Below are positions 44,545-53,800 of a stretch of DNA of 64,000 bases, in pieces. Each line of letters begins with the position of its first letter. Within the stretch, counting starts at the first letter, position 1. This stretch comes from JAJNBA01 sp963842295 (GTDB lineage: Bacteria; Actinomycetota; UBA4738; HRBIN12), in contig CAWJFY010000010.1 of the NCBI GenBank assembly GCA_963842295.1, positions 81,379-145,378 on the forward strand, in the 5' to 3' direction. Made by a program: the position numbers and the translations under genes. The notes beneath the pieces are model-generated. The model was given only the letters and a program-made list of their open reading frames with translations. It was not told where the DNA came from and ran no database searches.

Positions 44545-45369
44545 TCAGGAAGGGTCGCCCTTGGCCAGCGCGTACCGGAGGAAGAGGTAGGCGTCGTTGC
44601 GATGGAGACTCAGGAGTCGCCCCAGCAGTGGCTCGTCCGACAGAAGGTCGACACCGGTCGCGAGCGTCGGCCGCGGTTGGCGTTCTCCACCGCCGGCGAT
44701 CAGGGGAGACACGGTGAGGAAAAGCTCATCCACGACCCGCGCCTTCAGGGCCTCCCCCATGAGCTTCGGGCCGCCCTCCGTCAAGATCCTGCTGTAGCCG
44801 TGCTCCGAGAGCCACCCGATCGCCTTTCGCATATCGATGGGTCCGGTGACACCCAGCTCCACGATCTCCGCGCCCGAGGCCACGTCCTCGGTGAGCCTCC
44901 CCGCACCCTCCGAGGTGGTGAGAACGACCGCGTCATCGAGCTTCGAGCGTGAGCCTCCGAGATCGCCGGAAGTCGTGACCACGGCGAGGGTCGGTTGATC
45001 ACCGACACCGAGCCTCCGCCGGAGCTCCCTCAGGCCATCGGGAGCCTCGGGATAGGCGTTCTCGGGCGTCCATGGGCCCTCGTGAGCGCGGAACGTCCCC
45101 GCTCCGATCACGACTGCATCCGCGGATGCGCGAAGGAGCGCAACGACGAACCGATCCGCGGGGTTGCCCCCGCTTATCGTGGCGGATGATCTCGGCACGC
45201 CCGGGATCGCGACGATCCCATCCAGCGAGGAGACGAAGTTGCCGTACACGACCCGAGCAGAGAGACCGAAGTCACCATAGGCTCGCGCGACCACTTCCGG
45301 GAGATCGAACCGCGGCAGGCCGGGCGATGCGAAGAGCGATTCGAACTCGGGCAACTGCTGATCGGTCAT
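44545..45369 (-). CDS. Pyrimidine reductase family protein (RibD C-terminal domain)
   Basis: 274 residues with the reductase-type fold of RibD: VYGNFVSSLDGIVA, the NADPH-contacting DAVVIGAGTFRAHEGPW, the YSRILTEGGPKLMGEALKAR segment (GGP loop) and the C-terminal SPLIAGGGERQP. The N-terminal deaminase domain of RibD is missing. In other organisms such proteins reduce ribosylamino-pyrimidines in riboflavin or deazaflavin synthesis, but close relatives also include dihydrofolate reductase-like enzymes. It diverges from folE, 90 nt apart, suggesting a shared pterin or flavin theme. Confidence 0.85.
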   Translation of the reverse strand: MTDQQLPEFESLFASPGLPRFDLPEVVARAYGDFGLSARVVYGNFVSSLDGIVAIPGVPRSSATISGGNPADRFVVALLRASADAVVIGAGTFRAHEGPWTPENAYPEAPDGLRELRRRLGVGDQPTLAVVTTSGDLGGSRSKLDDAVVLTTSEGAGRLTEDVASGAEIVELGVTGPIDMRKAIGWLSEHGYSRILTEGGPKLMGEALKARVVDELFLTVSPLIAGGGERQPRPTLATGVDLLSDEPLLGRLLSLHRNDAYLFLRYALAKGDPS

Positions 45370-45459
45370 CGGCCGTCGGGAGCCTAGCCGAAGGAGGCTC
45401 TAGGCTGATTGGTCTCTGACGGCTCAGCGCTTCGACTGGATCGGGAAGGTGGATCGGCG

Positions 45460-46161
45460 ATGACGGACCGAACGGACCCGGGGGTGGGGATGGCACGTGG
45501 CGGAAGCCGGACCGCGCCATTGAAGGTCGGTGATCCAGAAGAGGAGGGCCCCCTCTGGGAACACCTCGTGCCCAGGGACGTGAGTGCGGAGGATTGGAGA
45601 AGGTTCGAGGAGAGCGTCGCGGAGATCTTCTCCGCGTTCGGCATGGACCTGGCTACGCCCGGGACCAAGGAAACGCCTCGCCGTTTCCTGCAGGCCCTCT
45701 TCGATGCGACCTCGGGGTACGAGGGCGACGCCAAGCTCGTGACCGTGTTCCCCACGGAGTGCCGGGGAGGTCCCGACTGCAGGATCAGCCAGATCATCGA
45801 GGGGCCCATCTCGTTCTTCTCCCTCTGTGAGCATCACGCTCTGCCGTTCCACGGGACCGCTCACGTCGGCTATGTCGCGCACGAGGCGATCATCGGGATC
45901 TCCAAGCTGACCCGATTGGTTCGTGTCTTCGCCGGCCGGTTCACCGTCCAAGAGCGCATCGGCCAGGAGGTCGCGGACCATCTCGTGGAACTCTTGGGTG
46001 CTCACGGGGTCGCCGTGCACCTCGAGGCGACCCATCTGTGCACCCAGATGCGAGGGGTCCGCGAGGAGAACTCGAGGACGTGGACGTCGTTCTGGCGTGG
46101 CACCTACGAGGAAGAGCCCGAACTGCGGGATGAATTCCTGCGAGCGACCGGGTATCGGTAG
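45460..46161 (+). CDS. folE: GTP cyclohydrolase I
   Basis: 233 residues from ATG 45460 with AAGGTGG about 8 nt upstream; an earlier in-frame GTG at 45409 adds non-family residues. Zinc ligands are in SLCEHHALPFHG (Cys and His) and HLCTQMRG (Cys). The GISKLTRLVRVFAGRFTVQE segment and QERIGQEVADHL helix are diagnostic of type I FolE. It forms dihydroneopterin triphosphate from GTP, the first step of folate (or pterin) synthesis, as a decamer in the cytoplasm. The N-terminus of about 30 residues before PLWEHL is specific to this lineage. Confidence 0.95.
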   Translation: MTDRTDPGVGMARGGSRTAPLKVGDPEEEGPLWEHLVPRDVSAEDWRRFEESVAEIFSAFGMDLATPGTKETPRRFLQALFDATSGYEGDAKLVTVFPTECRGGPDCRISQIIEGPISFFSLCEHHALPFHGTAHVGYVAHEAIIGISKLTRLVRVFAGRFTVQERIGQEVADHLVELLGAHGVAVHLEATHLCTQMRGVREENSRTWTSFWRGTYEEEPELRDEFLRATGYR

Positions 46162-46378
46162 GCGCGGTGGGCGCGCTTTCGGTCGGGGCGACGGGTCCAT
46201 TCGGACGAACCGTGGTCACCGCAGCAGCTTCCCCGGACAGATCCCGGCCGCGTGTCGTCGTCGGCCGAGGACGAGACAGCAGTTGACGCGGTCGCGCCCG
46301 GAGAAGCGGTAGCAGCCCGAACCCCGGCGAGGGTCCATGCGTAGTACGTCCAACCAGTCCAGCCACCGGAGGTGTCTG

Positions 46379-47206
46379 ATGCGTCGGATCCCGTTGTTGT
46401 TCGCCGTCCTCGCTGTCTTGTTCGCCGCCTGTGGGAACGATGATCCGGCGCCCGGATCCGGCCCCTCGCCGAAAGAACAGAGCGGACCGAGGATCTCCGT
46501 AGCGAGCACGGACTTCGGAGACGCGCTGGTGGAGGAGGATGGCAGAACGCTGTACATGTTCGTGCCCGACCAGCAGAAGAACGGCACGCCGACGTGCTAC
46601 GACGACTGCGCACAGGCATGGCCTGCGCTCGTAGGGCCGGTCAGCGCCGGAGAAGGGGTCGATGACGGGCTGCTCGGAACCGCGGAGCGAACGGACGGGA
46701 CCGTGCAAGCCACCTACAACGACCTCCCGCTCTACTACTTCGCCGGAGACCAGGCGGCCGGCGACGTCAACGGCCAGGGTCTCTTCGACTCCTGGTGGAT
46801 CGTCGACGCGTCCGGTGCTCCGGTCGAGGAGCAGGCGACGAGACTCTCGCTCGCGACCACGGATCTCGGTGACGTGCTCGTCGACGGCGCGGGCAGGACG
46901 CTGTACATGTTCCTGCCCGATCAGCAGGCGAACGGAACGCCGACCTGCTACGACGATTGTGAGAAGGCATGGCCGCCGCTCGCGGAGGCCGAGTCCGGAG
47001 TCTTCTTGCCCGGAGAAGGCGTCGACGAGTCGCTCTTCGGAACCGTGGCGCGCGACGACGGCACCCAGCAAGTGACGTACAACGATCTACCGCTGTATCT
47101 GTTCTCCGGCGATAAGGCCGAGGGCGACGTGAACGGGCAGGGCATCAGCGAGATCTGGTGGGTGATGAACGCAAAGGGCAAGCCGATCCGAAAGGCGGCA
47201 GGCTAG
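46379..47206 (+). CDS. Lipoprotein with two secreted-repeat (Lipoprotein_15) domains
   Basis: 275 residues from ATG 46379 with GGAGG 6 nt upstream. Signal peptide with lipobox LFAAC, so it is a lipoprotein. The mature part has two copies of a unit of about 110 residues, each with DGRTLYMFVPDQQKNGTPTC (or LPDQQANGTPTC) followed by a second cysteine in YDDC and a later YNDLPLYYFAGD/YLFSGD motif, the pattern of the COG4315/Lipoprotein_15 family. The C-TCYDDC cysteines might form disulfides. Function unknown, often adjacent to redox proteins. The gap from folE (46162-46378) has no clear feature. Confidence 0.88.
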   Translation: MRRIPLLFAVLAVLFAACGNDDPAPGSGPSPKEQSGPRISVASTDFGDALVEEDGRTLYMFVPDQQKNGTPTCYDDCAQAWPALVGPVSAGEGVDDGLLGTAERTDGTVQATYNDLPLYYFAGDQAAGDVNGQGLFDSWWIVDASGAPVEEQATRLSLATTDLGDVLVDGAGRTLYMFLPDQQANGTPTCYDDCEKAWPPLAEAESGVFLPGEGVDESLFGTVARDDGTQQVTYNDLPLYLFSGDKAEGDVNGQGISEIWWVMNAKGKPIRKAAG

Positions 47207-47255
47207 GCGGAGCAACCCGAACGGGAGTGAGCTCGCGGGGCCGAGCCCGCAGTCC

Positions 47256-47606
47256 TCAGTCCTCGTCGGGGGGATGAGGATCGTCGTGGTCCGTGGCGCC
47301 CGGCGCGTTGTCCCGCACGGATAACGCCGCCTCCTCGGGCGAAGCGAACTCGTCCCGCTCGAGCACCGTGTCTCCCACGAGCTCGCCCTCGTCGTCGGAC
47401 ACGCCTTCGTCGACCACCGAGAGCGCTTCATCGATGCCCGGCCGTTCCGGCCGCTCCTCGGCGAGGCGGTCGTCGAGGGACTCACCCTCGAGACCCTCCT
47501 GGGCCGTCGTCCCGACCGACTCTGCTCCGAAGGCGTGATCGGCCTGCATGATGGCTGCCTCTCGTTCGTCGCTGTCGTCCGCGTCCCGCGGCTCCTGATC
47601 CTCCAT
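47256..47606 (-). CDS. DUF5709 family acidic protein
   Basis: 116 residues, very acidic, from ATG 47604-47606 with GAGGAGG 5-6 nt upstream. The EGLEGESLDDRLAEERPER segment is characteristic of DUF5709, small hydrophilic proteins of actinobacteria associated with general stress responses. Repeated acidic stretches (DADDSDEREAA, DEGVSDDEGELVGD) suggest partial disorder. Biochemical role unknown. It converges with the lipoprotein gene, 49 nt apart. Confidence 0.8.
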   Translation of the reverse strand: MEDQEPRDADDSDEREAAIMQADHAFGAESVGTTAQEGLEGESLDDRLAEERPERPGIDEALSVVDEGVSDDEGELVGDTVLERDEFASPEEAALSVRDNAPGATDHDDPHPPDED

Positions 47607-47999
47607 GACTCAGTCCTCCTCGCCGATCTGCCTCGGCGTCGATCAGAGCTCGAAGTCAAGCGCGTGCGTGCCGGGACCGATCGGTGGTGCGCGGTCGACC
47701 ACACGCGTCTCGGTCATTCGCCTCTCTGCCTTCTGGCTCGGTGTCCTGACCCCTGCCGAGCCTCGGGCACTGAAGCCACTCTACCGCGGTCGCCGGTGGG
47801 CAAATCATGATCGGCTGCCGGTTCGACCTGAGCGGCGAGCCGTGCTTACGGCTCGGAGTCGCTTGCCGTTCCCGGGGGGAAGGCGTGAAGATGCGCCCGT
47901 GGAGGTGCTTGAGACCCACATTCGAAGACGATCGGAGGCGTCGCGCCACCGGCTGGAGTCGGAAGCGATCGTCGCGGTGCTACTCGAGTTCCCCCGCTC
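47607..47999. other. Long intergenic region between DUF5709 and the membrane cyclase genes
   Basis: 393 nt separating divergent genes. I see no supported gene. A 24-codon minus-strand ORF (47643-47717, MTETRVVDRAPPIGPGTHAL...) has a GAGAGG only 3 nt before its ATG, which is weak evidence. Promoters for both flanking genes should lie here, but no clear elements were found. Confidence 0.4.
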
Positions 48000-49325
48000 G
48001 TGAGCGAGGAGACGAAGGCCCCGCCTCGGTCGCGCACCAGAGCCGGCACGTGGATCCACAACGCGGTGGCACGGATCGCCCGGATCGGCGCGGATCCTGG
48101 CGACGAGGAGGACCTGCGTCAGAAGAAGTCGCTCCTCGTGCTTATCGCGGCGCTGATCCTGCCGGTGTCCTTCGTGTGGGGCAGCCTCTACCTCGGCTTC
48201 GGTTCGTTGGCGGGCATCACCGCGTTCATCTACTTCGCCATCTCACTCGGCTCCCTGGTGGTCTTCGCGCGGACAGGCACCCTCCGGCTTCTCCTCGTCA
48301 CCCAGTTCCTCGACATCCTCCTCGCCCCGACGGCCGGGCAGATGTTCGTGGGCGGGTTCCTCCCGTCCGGGGGGGTCGCGCTGTGGGCGATCCTGGCTCC
48401 GCTCGGCGCCCTCGTCTTCCTCGAGGTGCGGCGCGCCATCCGCTGGTTCGTCGCCTTCGTGCTGGTCTTCCTCCTCACGGGGGTCGCGGGCGAGCTGTTC
48501 TTCCTCGACGCGGACTTCCCGACCTGGTTCCCCAGCACGATGCTGGCGTTGAACATCGTCGGTGCCGGGGCCATCTCCTTCACCCTGCTCGCCTCATTCG
48601 CGAAGCAGCGCACTGAGGCGCTGGCGGCGCTCCGCGTCGAGCAGGAGAGGGCCGAGCTGCTCCTCATGAACATCCTGCCGCGCTCGATCGCCGACCGACT
48701 GAAGAGCGCTCCCCAGACGATCGCGGATCATTTCGACGCGGCCTCCATCCTGTTCGCCGACGTCGTGGACTTCACGCCCTTCGCCCAGCGGCTCTCGCCG
48801 GCCGCGGTCGTCGGCATCCTCGATGAGCTCTTCTCCCACTTCGACACGCTCGTCGAGCGGCACGGGCTCGAGAAGATCAAGACGATCGGCGATGCCTATA
48901 TGGCCGCCGCGGGCGTGCCGGATCCGAGCCCCGATCACGCGCGCAAGGCCGCCCTCCTGGCGCTCGACATGCGCGAGGCGATCGCCACCTCTACCGTCGG
49001 GGGCGGGTCGGGTCTCGAGCTGAGGATCGGCATCAACTCCGGGCCGCTGATCGCTGGCGTGATCGGCTCGAAGCGCTTCCTGTACGACCTGTGGGGCGAC
49101 GCAGTCAATACGGCGAGCCGGATGGAGTCCCAGAGCACGCCAGGAGAGATCCAGGTCACGCGGGCGACGTACGAGCTGCTGAAGGATGAGTTCGTCTGCA
49201 GGCGACGGGGAACGATCGAGGTCAAGGGCAAGGGCCAGATGGAGACCTGGTACCTGGTAGGACCTCGGTCGGACGACGGCCGAACGGATCTCGGCGTCCA
49301 AGGAGCCCGGCGCACCCGGGAGTGA
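48000..49325 (+). CDS. Membrane-bound class III adenylate cyclase
   Basis: 441 residues from GTG 48000. Six membrane helices (about 45-200) precede a linker helix and a cyclase domain (about 245-420). All key residues are present: metal aspartates D254 (LFADVVDFT) and D298 (KTIGDAY), adenine-specifying K294 and D363 (YDLWGD), and the transition-state N370 and R374 (NTASR). This predicts a working, homodimeric adenylate cyclase making cAMP at the membrane, in the manner of mycobacterial six-helix cyclases. It is the only cyclase in the window with an intact K/D pair. Confidence 0.92.
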   Translation: MSEETKAPPRSRTRAGTWIHNAVARIARIGADPGDEEDLRQKKSLLVLIAALILPVSFVWGSLYLGFGSLAGITAFIYFAISLGSLVVFARTGTLRLLLVTQFLDILLAPTAGQMFVGGFLPSGGVALWAILAPLGALVFLEVRRAIRWFVAFVLVFLLTGVAGELFFLDADFPTWFPSTMLALNIVGAGAISFTLLASFAKQRTEALAALRVEQERAELLLMNILPRSIADRLKSAPQTIADHFDAASILFADVVDFTPFAQRLSPAAVVGILDELFSHFDTLVERHGLEKIKTIGDAYMAAAGVPDPSPDHARKAALLALDMREAIATSTVGGGSGLELRIGINSGPLIAGVIGSKRFLYDLWGDAVNTASRMESQSTPGEIQVTRATYELLKDEFVCRRRGTIEVKGKGQMETWYLVGPRSDDGRTDLGVQGARRTRE

Positions 49326-49344
49326 TGCCTGGCGCGGTCCGGCG

Positions 49345-50349
49345 TCAGGCTCCGCAGTCGAGAGCGACCGATCTCCAGGCGTGCCAGCCATAGTGCGCGA
49401 CCGTCCAGGCAGCGACGGCGACGTGGGCCCGTGCGTCGAACACGGAAGCGCCGCTCCGGCCGGCCAGTTCGGACAAGCTCACCCAGGTGGAGGGGATGAA
49501 CTGGAAGACACCGGCCGCTCCGGTGGCCGGGTTCACGGCCAGTGGAGCGAAGTTCGACTCTCGTTCGGCGACGCAGAGCGCGACATCAGTGGCTCTCGCT
49601 CCGAGGGAGGCGAACCGGTCACGGATCAGCGCCGTCACGACTTCCCTCGGCGGCGCCAGGGTCGGAGCGGGCGCACTCGAAGGAGGAGGCGAGCTCGGGG
49701 ACCCGCCGAAGGAACCCACATCCTGCGCGCTCTCCTCGGTCCGCTCATGGATAGCCGCTTGCTGCTGCAGGCTCTCGACGAGGTCGGCAACGGCCGCCTC
49801 CAGCCGCTCCCGCCCTCCCCGGAGTTCCGCCTCGAGCGCTTCGAGTCGGACCCGCTGCCGCTCGATCTCCGCCTTCCGCTGGTCGAGTGCGATGAGCACA
49901 TCGTGATCCCTCTGGGAGACCGCATCGAGGAACTCGAGAGCGTCCTGGAGATCCGAGAACGAGCTCGCGCCGAGCGCCGAGTCGAATGCGCCGGCGAGCC
50001 CAGCCATGTACGCCTCCGCGGCGCGGCGGTTCAGAAGCTGTTGCCGCGCCTCGATCTGTCGTGACAGCGCCGAGATCCGAGCACGGGCCCACTCGATATC
50101 CGCTCGAACGCTCTCGATGACTTGGCTCACGTGGTCGAGCCGGTCGAACAGGTGCACCACCTGCTCCTGACGAACCGCAGGCTCGCGAGCGGTTGCCTTC
50201 ATGTTTGTTGTCGCCGAGGCACGCACCGTGGTCGTCAGGGACGCGAGAACGACCGCCCCGAGGGCGAGCACGATCCTGTTCCTGGGGATACGTCCGCGAA
50301 CGCTGCTCAACAGGGTGGACTGTATCCGAACGACCACCTCCCTAAACAA
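49345..50349 (-). CDS. Secreted coiled-coil lytic transglycosylase-like protein
   Basis: 334 residues. Signal sequence (IVLALGAVVLASLTTTVRAS), a long coiled coil (about 65-210, with RLEALEAELRGGRERLEAAV), a proline/serine linker (GGSPSSPPPSSAPAP) and a C-terminal lysozyme-like domain with CVAERESNFAPLAVNPATGA (E of ESNF is the catalytic glutamate position), AAGVFQFIPSTWVSLSELAG and a tryptophan-rich end. This is an SLT/resuscitation-promoting-factor-type muralytic fold with a coiled coil resembling NlpC/RipA-type N-termini. It converges with the cyclase gene 19 nt apart. A repeated element lies upstream (50393-50411). Confidence 0.8.
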   Translation of the reverse strand: MFREVVVRIQSTLLSSVRGRIPRNRIVLALGAVVLASLTTTVRASATTNMKATAREPAVRQEQVVHLFDRLDHVSQVIESVRADIEWARARISALSRQIEARQQLLNRRAAEAYMAGLAGAFDSALGASSFSDLQDALEFLDAVSQRDHDVLIALDQRKAEIERQRVRLEALEAELRGGRERLEAAVADLVESLQQQAAIHERTEESAQDVGSFGGSPSSPPPSSAPAPTLAPPREVVTALIRDRFASLGARATDVALCVAERESNFAPLAVNPATGAAGVFQFIPSTWVSLSELAGRSGASVFDARAHVAVAAWTVAHYGWHAWRSVALDCGA

Positions 50350-50392
50350 CGGACGTGATCCGGCGCCGCCCCGATGCCTTTACTTTCCCCCT

Positions 50393-50411
50393 ACTTGCAA
50401 ACCGACGTCCT
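50393..50411. repeat. Direct repeat A, copy 1
   Basis: ACTTGCAAACCGACGTCCT. It matches the copy at 54108-54126 with one mismatch; similarity extends weakly about 12 nt to the left. Relative to the transglycosylase gene it lies 44-62 nt upstream of the start. Confidence 0.7.
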
Positions 50412-50418
50412 CGACGAT

Positions 50419-50444
50419 GGCTCCTTGACCTGGTGTTGACAAGC
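50419..50444. repeat. Direct repeat B, copy 1
   Basis: 26 nt containing CTGGTGTTGAC, identical to the copy at 55016-55041 except for three positions. It begins 7 nt after repeat A copy 1. A and B can pair as an imperfect hairpin. Confidence 0.65.
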
Positions 50445-50860
50445 GCGCGGCACACACATGGCCGGACGTCGATATCAGCTCCGGCCGAGCCCTTTCGCTC
50501 AACGTCGGAGTGGCTGTGAGGATGGTCATCTCTCCCGCCCGTCGCAGGCATCAGCTTCGTTGATCGCGACGATCACCTCGACCTTCGATGCCTCAGAGAG
50601 AAACGTGAAGCGATCCCCGTCGCTCGACGCGAGTGGGCGCAGTGAGCACGCTCCTTCCGATGTCGTCAGACGGATCGGTCCAAGCCATGGCACTTCGACA
50701 CATCCCCGGGTGGGGTGACATCTCTCTTGATCCGAAGCGGAAGACCGTGCTCGGTATGCAGGAATCGTCACGGCCGACGTTGGCACAGGCTTCGCGATCG
50801 CTTCTCGCCCGAACGAGTCGCGCCGGCAACATTGATCGCAGCTGCCCTCATGAGGGCCGA

Positions 50861-53800
50861 TCAGCGCACCCACATCTGATCGATCAGGGGCCCCCATTGG
50901 GGATTGAGCTGAAAGTTGCCCAGCCGCTCCGAGACGAAGACCCCCCCGGACCGGTTCAGCAGAGGGACGAGCGGGGCAAGGTCCACGATGTGGTGCTCGA
51001 TTGACGACCAAAGGGCATGAGCGGCGAGCGGATCGACGAGTTGCAAGTTCGTCGCCTCCTCCATCTGCCGCTCGATGCCTCGGTCACAGAACTGAGCGAG
51101 GTTGAGGAACGAGCCGCACGTCACCAGCGGAGGGAGGTAGCCCGACTCAGCCGGATAATCGCTGGCCCAGCCCGCGGAGGTCATCTGCACCCTCCCTTGG
51201 GGGTTGAAGACGCCTCGGATGTACGGTCCGTCGGCTACCACCTTGAGCGCGGCGTCGTAGCCAAGGTCGTCGAGCAGTTCGACGAAGTAGCGTCCGACGG
51301 CTACCACAGGGAAGATCTCGAAGGTCTCGGGACCGGCCCAGACGACGACCCTCGAACCGGCAGTCCCGGATCGGGCGATCAACTCCCGCGCTTCGGCGAG
51401 ATCCGGTGCCGTCCACGTCGTGCCCGGAGAACGGGTGTAGGGGCAATAGGGCACGAACCCGGGGAAGGCAACCGGGAGGATCTGGCACGTCGGGAACCCT
51501 CGGCCTTCGAACAGCTCTGCGATCGCCCCACGGTCCACGGCAAGATTCACGGCACGGCGCACCCTCACGTCGTCGAATGGCGGGGTCTGCGTGTTGAGGC
51601 TCGCGTAAAATATCGCCAACTCGGGAGCGAGATGGACCTGTCCCGCGTGGCTCGACGCAAGCTCGGGCACCCGTTCGGTGAGCTGCCACACGAGGTCGGC
51701 GCTACCATCCATGACCTCCGTCACTTGGTCGTCGACGTCGATCGTGAAACGCCAGACGATCCGATCGGGGAAGCCGTTCGGCCTCGCGGGCCTCACGCTG
51801 AACTCCCGATTGCGGACGAGCACGAGCTCCTCTTCGTCGGTGTAGCGCTCGACGGAATACGGGCCCGTCGTCGGGATCGGGGTGGTGGCTTCGGAGGTCT
51901 CCGGAGTCCCAACGGGCACTGGGGACGCGAAATGCAGTCCTAAGCCATACACGAAGTCGGGATCAGGTTCGGTGAGGTGGAAGGTCACCGTCCCCCGGGT
52001 ATCGTCGACGACGACGCCCCGGGACAGATCGCACCGATCCACCGCCGCGCATCGATCGGCGCCGACGACGCCGCTGAAATACGGCTCCCCACCTGACGGA
52101 TCGCCGGACGAATCTTCGAGCGTGAGGACCCGTTCGATGGCGCGCCGGAAGTCCTGTGGTTGGACGGGGTCGCCGTTCGAGTACCGGATGCCCTCGCGGA
52201 GTTGGAAGGTATATGTCCTTCCGCCCTCCGTGGGCTCCGGGATGGACAGGGCCAAGTTGGGGACGAGCGTCCCGCCATCCAGCCCCCCCACGCGCTTGAA
52301 GCCCACCAGGCCGTCGTAGCCGAGAGCGAGGATGCTCCACGACAAGCCGCTGTAAGCAAGTGCCGGGTCGATCGAGTCGAGGCTGTATGGTGCCATCACC
52401 GTCAAAGTTCCGCCTCGGTGCGCAACCTCCGACCCGCGAACGCCTACCCACGCGGTGCCGCCATCAAGCGCGACTCCGCTGGCGTGAGATCCCATCGGGA
52501 TCGTCGTCACAGAGAATGATCCCGGATCGATCGTCTTGACGGAGCCGGATCCATCGGACGCAACGATGACGCCTGCACCCACGGCGAGCCCCCTCGGGGT
52601 ACCTCCGATTTCGACCGCGGTGACGGCGTGCGTGTTCGGATCGATCCGAGAGACGGTTCCGTCCAAGGAGTTGCCGACCCAGATCCCGCCCAGCCCCGAT
52701 GCGATCGCGAGCGGACCCCTGCCGACGGGAACCGGCAGCACGGCTTGCTCGAGTTGCGGATCGACGAGGGTGACATCTCCCGAGGCGGTGTTCGCGACCC
52801 AAAGGCCCTGCCCGTCGAGGACGAGGTCCACGGGCTGATCACCGACCCCGATCGTCGCGAGCACCTCTCCGGTTTCCGGGTCGATGTGGGAAACGGAATC
52901 GTTGATGCTGTTCGCGACCCATACGCCGTCCTGGCCCACGGCAATCCCCGCGGGCCCGCCGGGACTGGGGATCGTCTGCACGACTCTCTTCGTGTCCAGG
53001 CTGATGCGGGAGATCGTCGAGTTGCCCGCGTTGCTCACCCAGACCGAGCCGGCGCCGATCGCGATACCCGACGGATCGGCTCCCACCTGGATCTCGTCCC
53101 GGATGCTCCTCGCGTCCGGGTCGATCTCGACGATCTCCCCGCGATCGGGAAGTGTCACCCAGACACGGCTCTCACCGAGGGCAACATCTCCGGGCCTCGA
53201 CTTGAGGACCACCGAATCCGCGAGCTTGCCGCTGTCGAGGTCGACGAGCCCGAGGGCGTCTCCAACGATCGGATCCCTCAGGCCACCGCCTCGGAGCGCG
53301 ATCGTCGCGGGCACGACGAGCGCGACGACGAGCGCCAGAGCCGCGACGGCTGCCACGATCGGGTGCTGCCGTGCGAGGCGGATCGGCGCCGGTCCTCGTG
53401 TCGGCACCCGCGGGAGGAGCAGGCGGATCCGCGCCGCGGGGTCGTCTTCCTCGGAGATCACCCTGAAGACGCGGACGGGGTCGGCCAACCCTTTCAGGTG
53501 GAGGTCCCCTTGATCGGCGTACCGAACCCCTTCCACCTTCCGGGCGAGATGCATTGCTGCCTGACTTGCGAGGATCTCGCCGGGCCCCGCTCGCCCGCAC
53601 AGCCTGGCGGCCAGGTTCAAGGCGCCGCCTCGGTAGCCAGCCTCGAGGGGTACGGCCTCCCCGGCGTCGATCCCGATCCCGACGGCCAGAGGGAGCGAAG
53701 GATCGGATTCCGTCTCCTCGACGAACCGCTCCTGGGCCCGGGTCGCGGCGCGGATCGCCTGGCGTGGTGAGTCGAACACCGCCAGGGCTTCATCGCCCCG

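Larger units (their letters stand above)
50350..50860. other. Intergenic region of about 510 nt with duplicated elements, no supported gene
   Basis: Between the transglycosylase start and the end of the cyclase/solute-binding gene. Several overlapping open frames exist on both strands, but none has a good start or a recognisable domain. The region holds first copies of two sequences, at 50393-50411 and 50419-50444, that recur at 54108 and 55016. Confidence 0.5.

Noticed and set aside
50350..50460. Possible cyclic-di-AMP riboswitch before the transglycosylase gene
   Set aside because: In actinobacteria such genes often have ydaO-type leaders, but the expected conserved stretches are not present here.
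50633..51004. Possible small genes in the region before the cyclase/solute-binding gene
   Set aside because: Several overlapping frames on both strands, none with a ribosome binding site or recognised motif; called intergenic instead.
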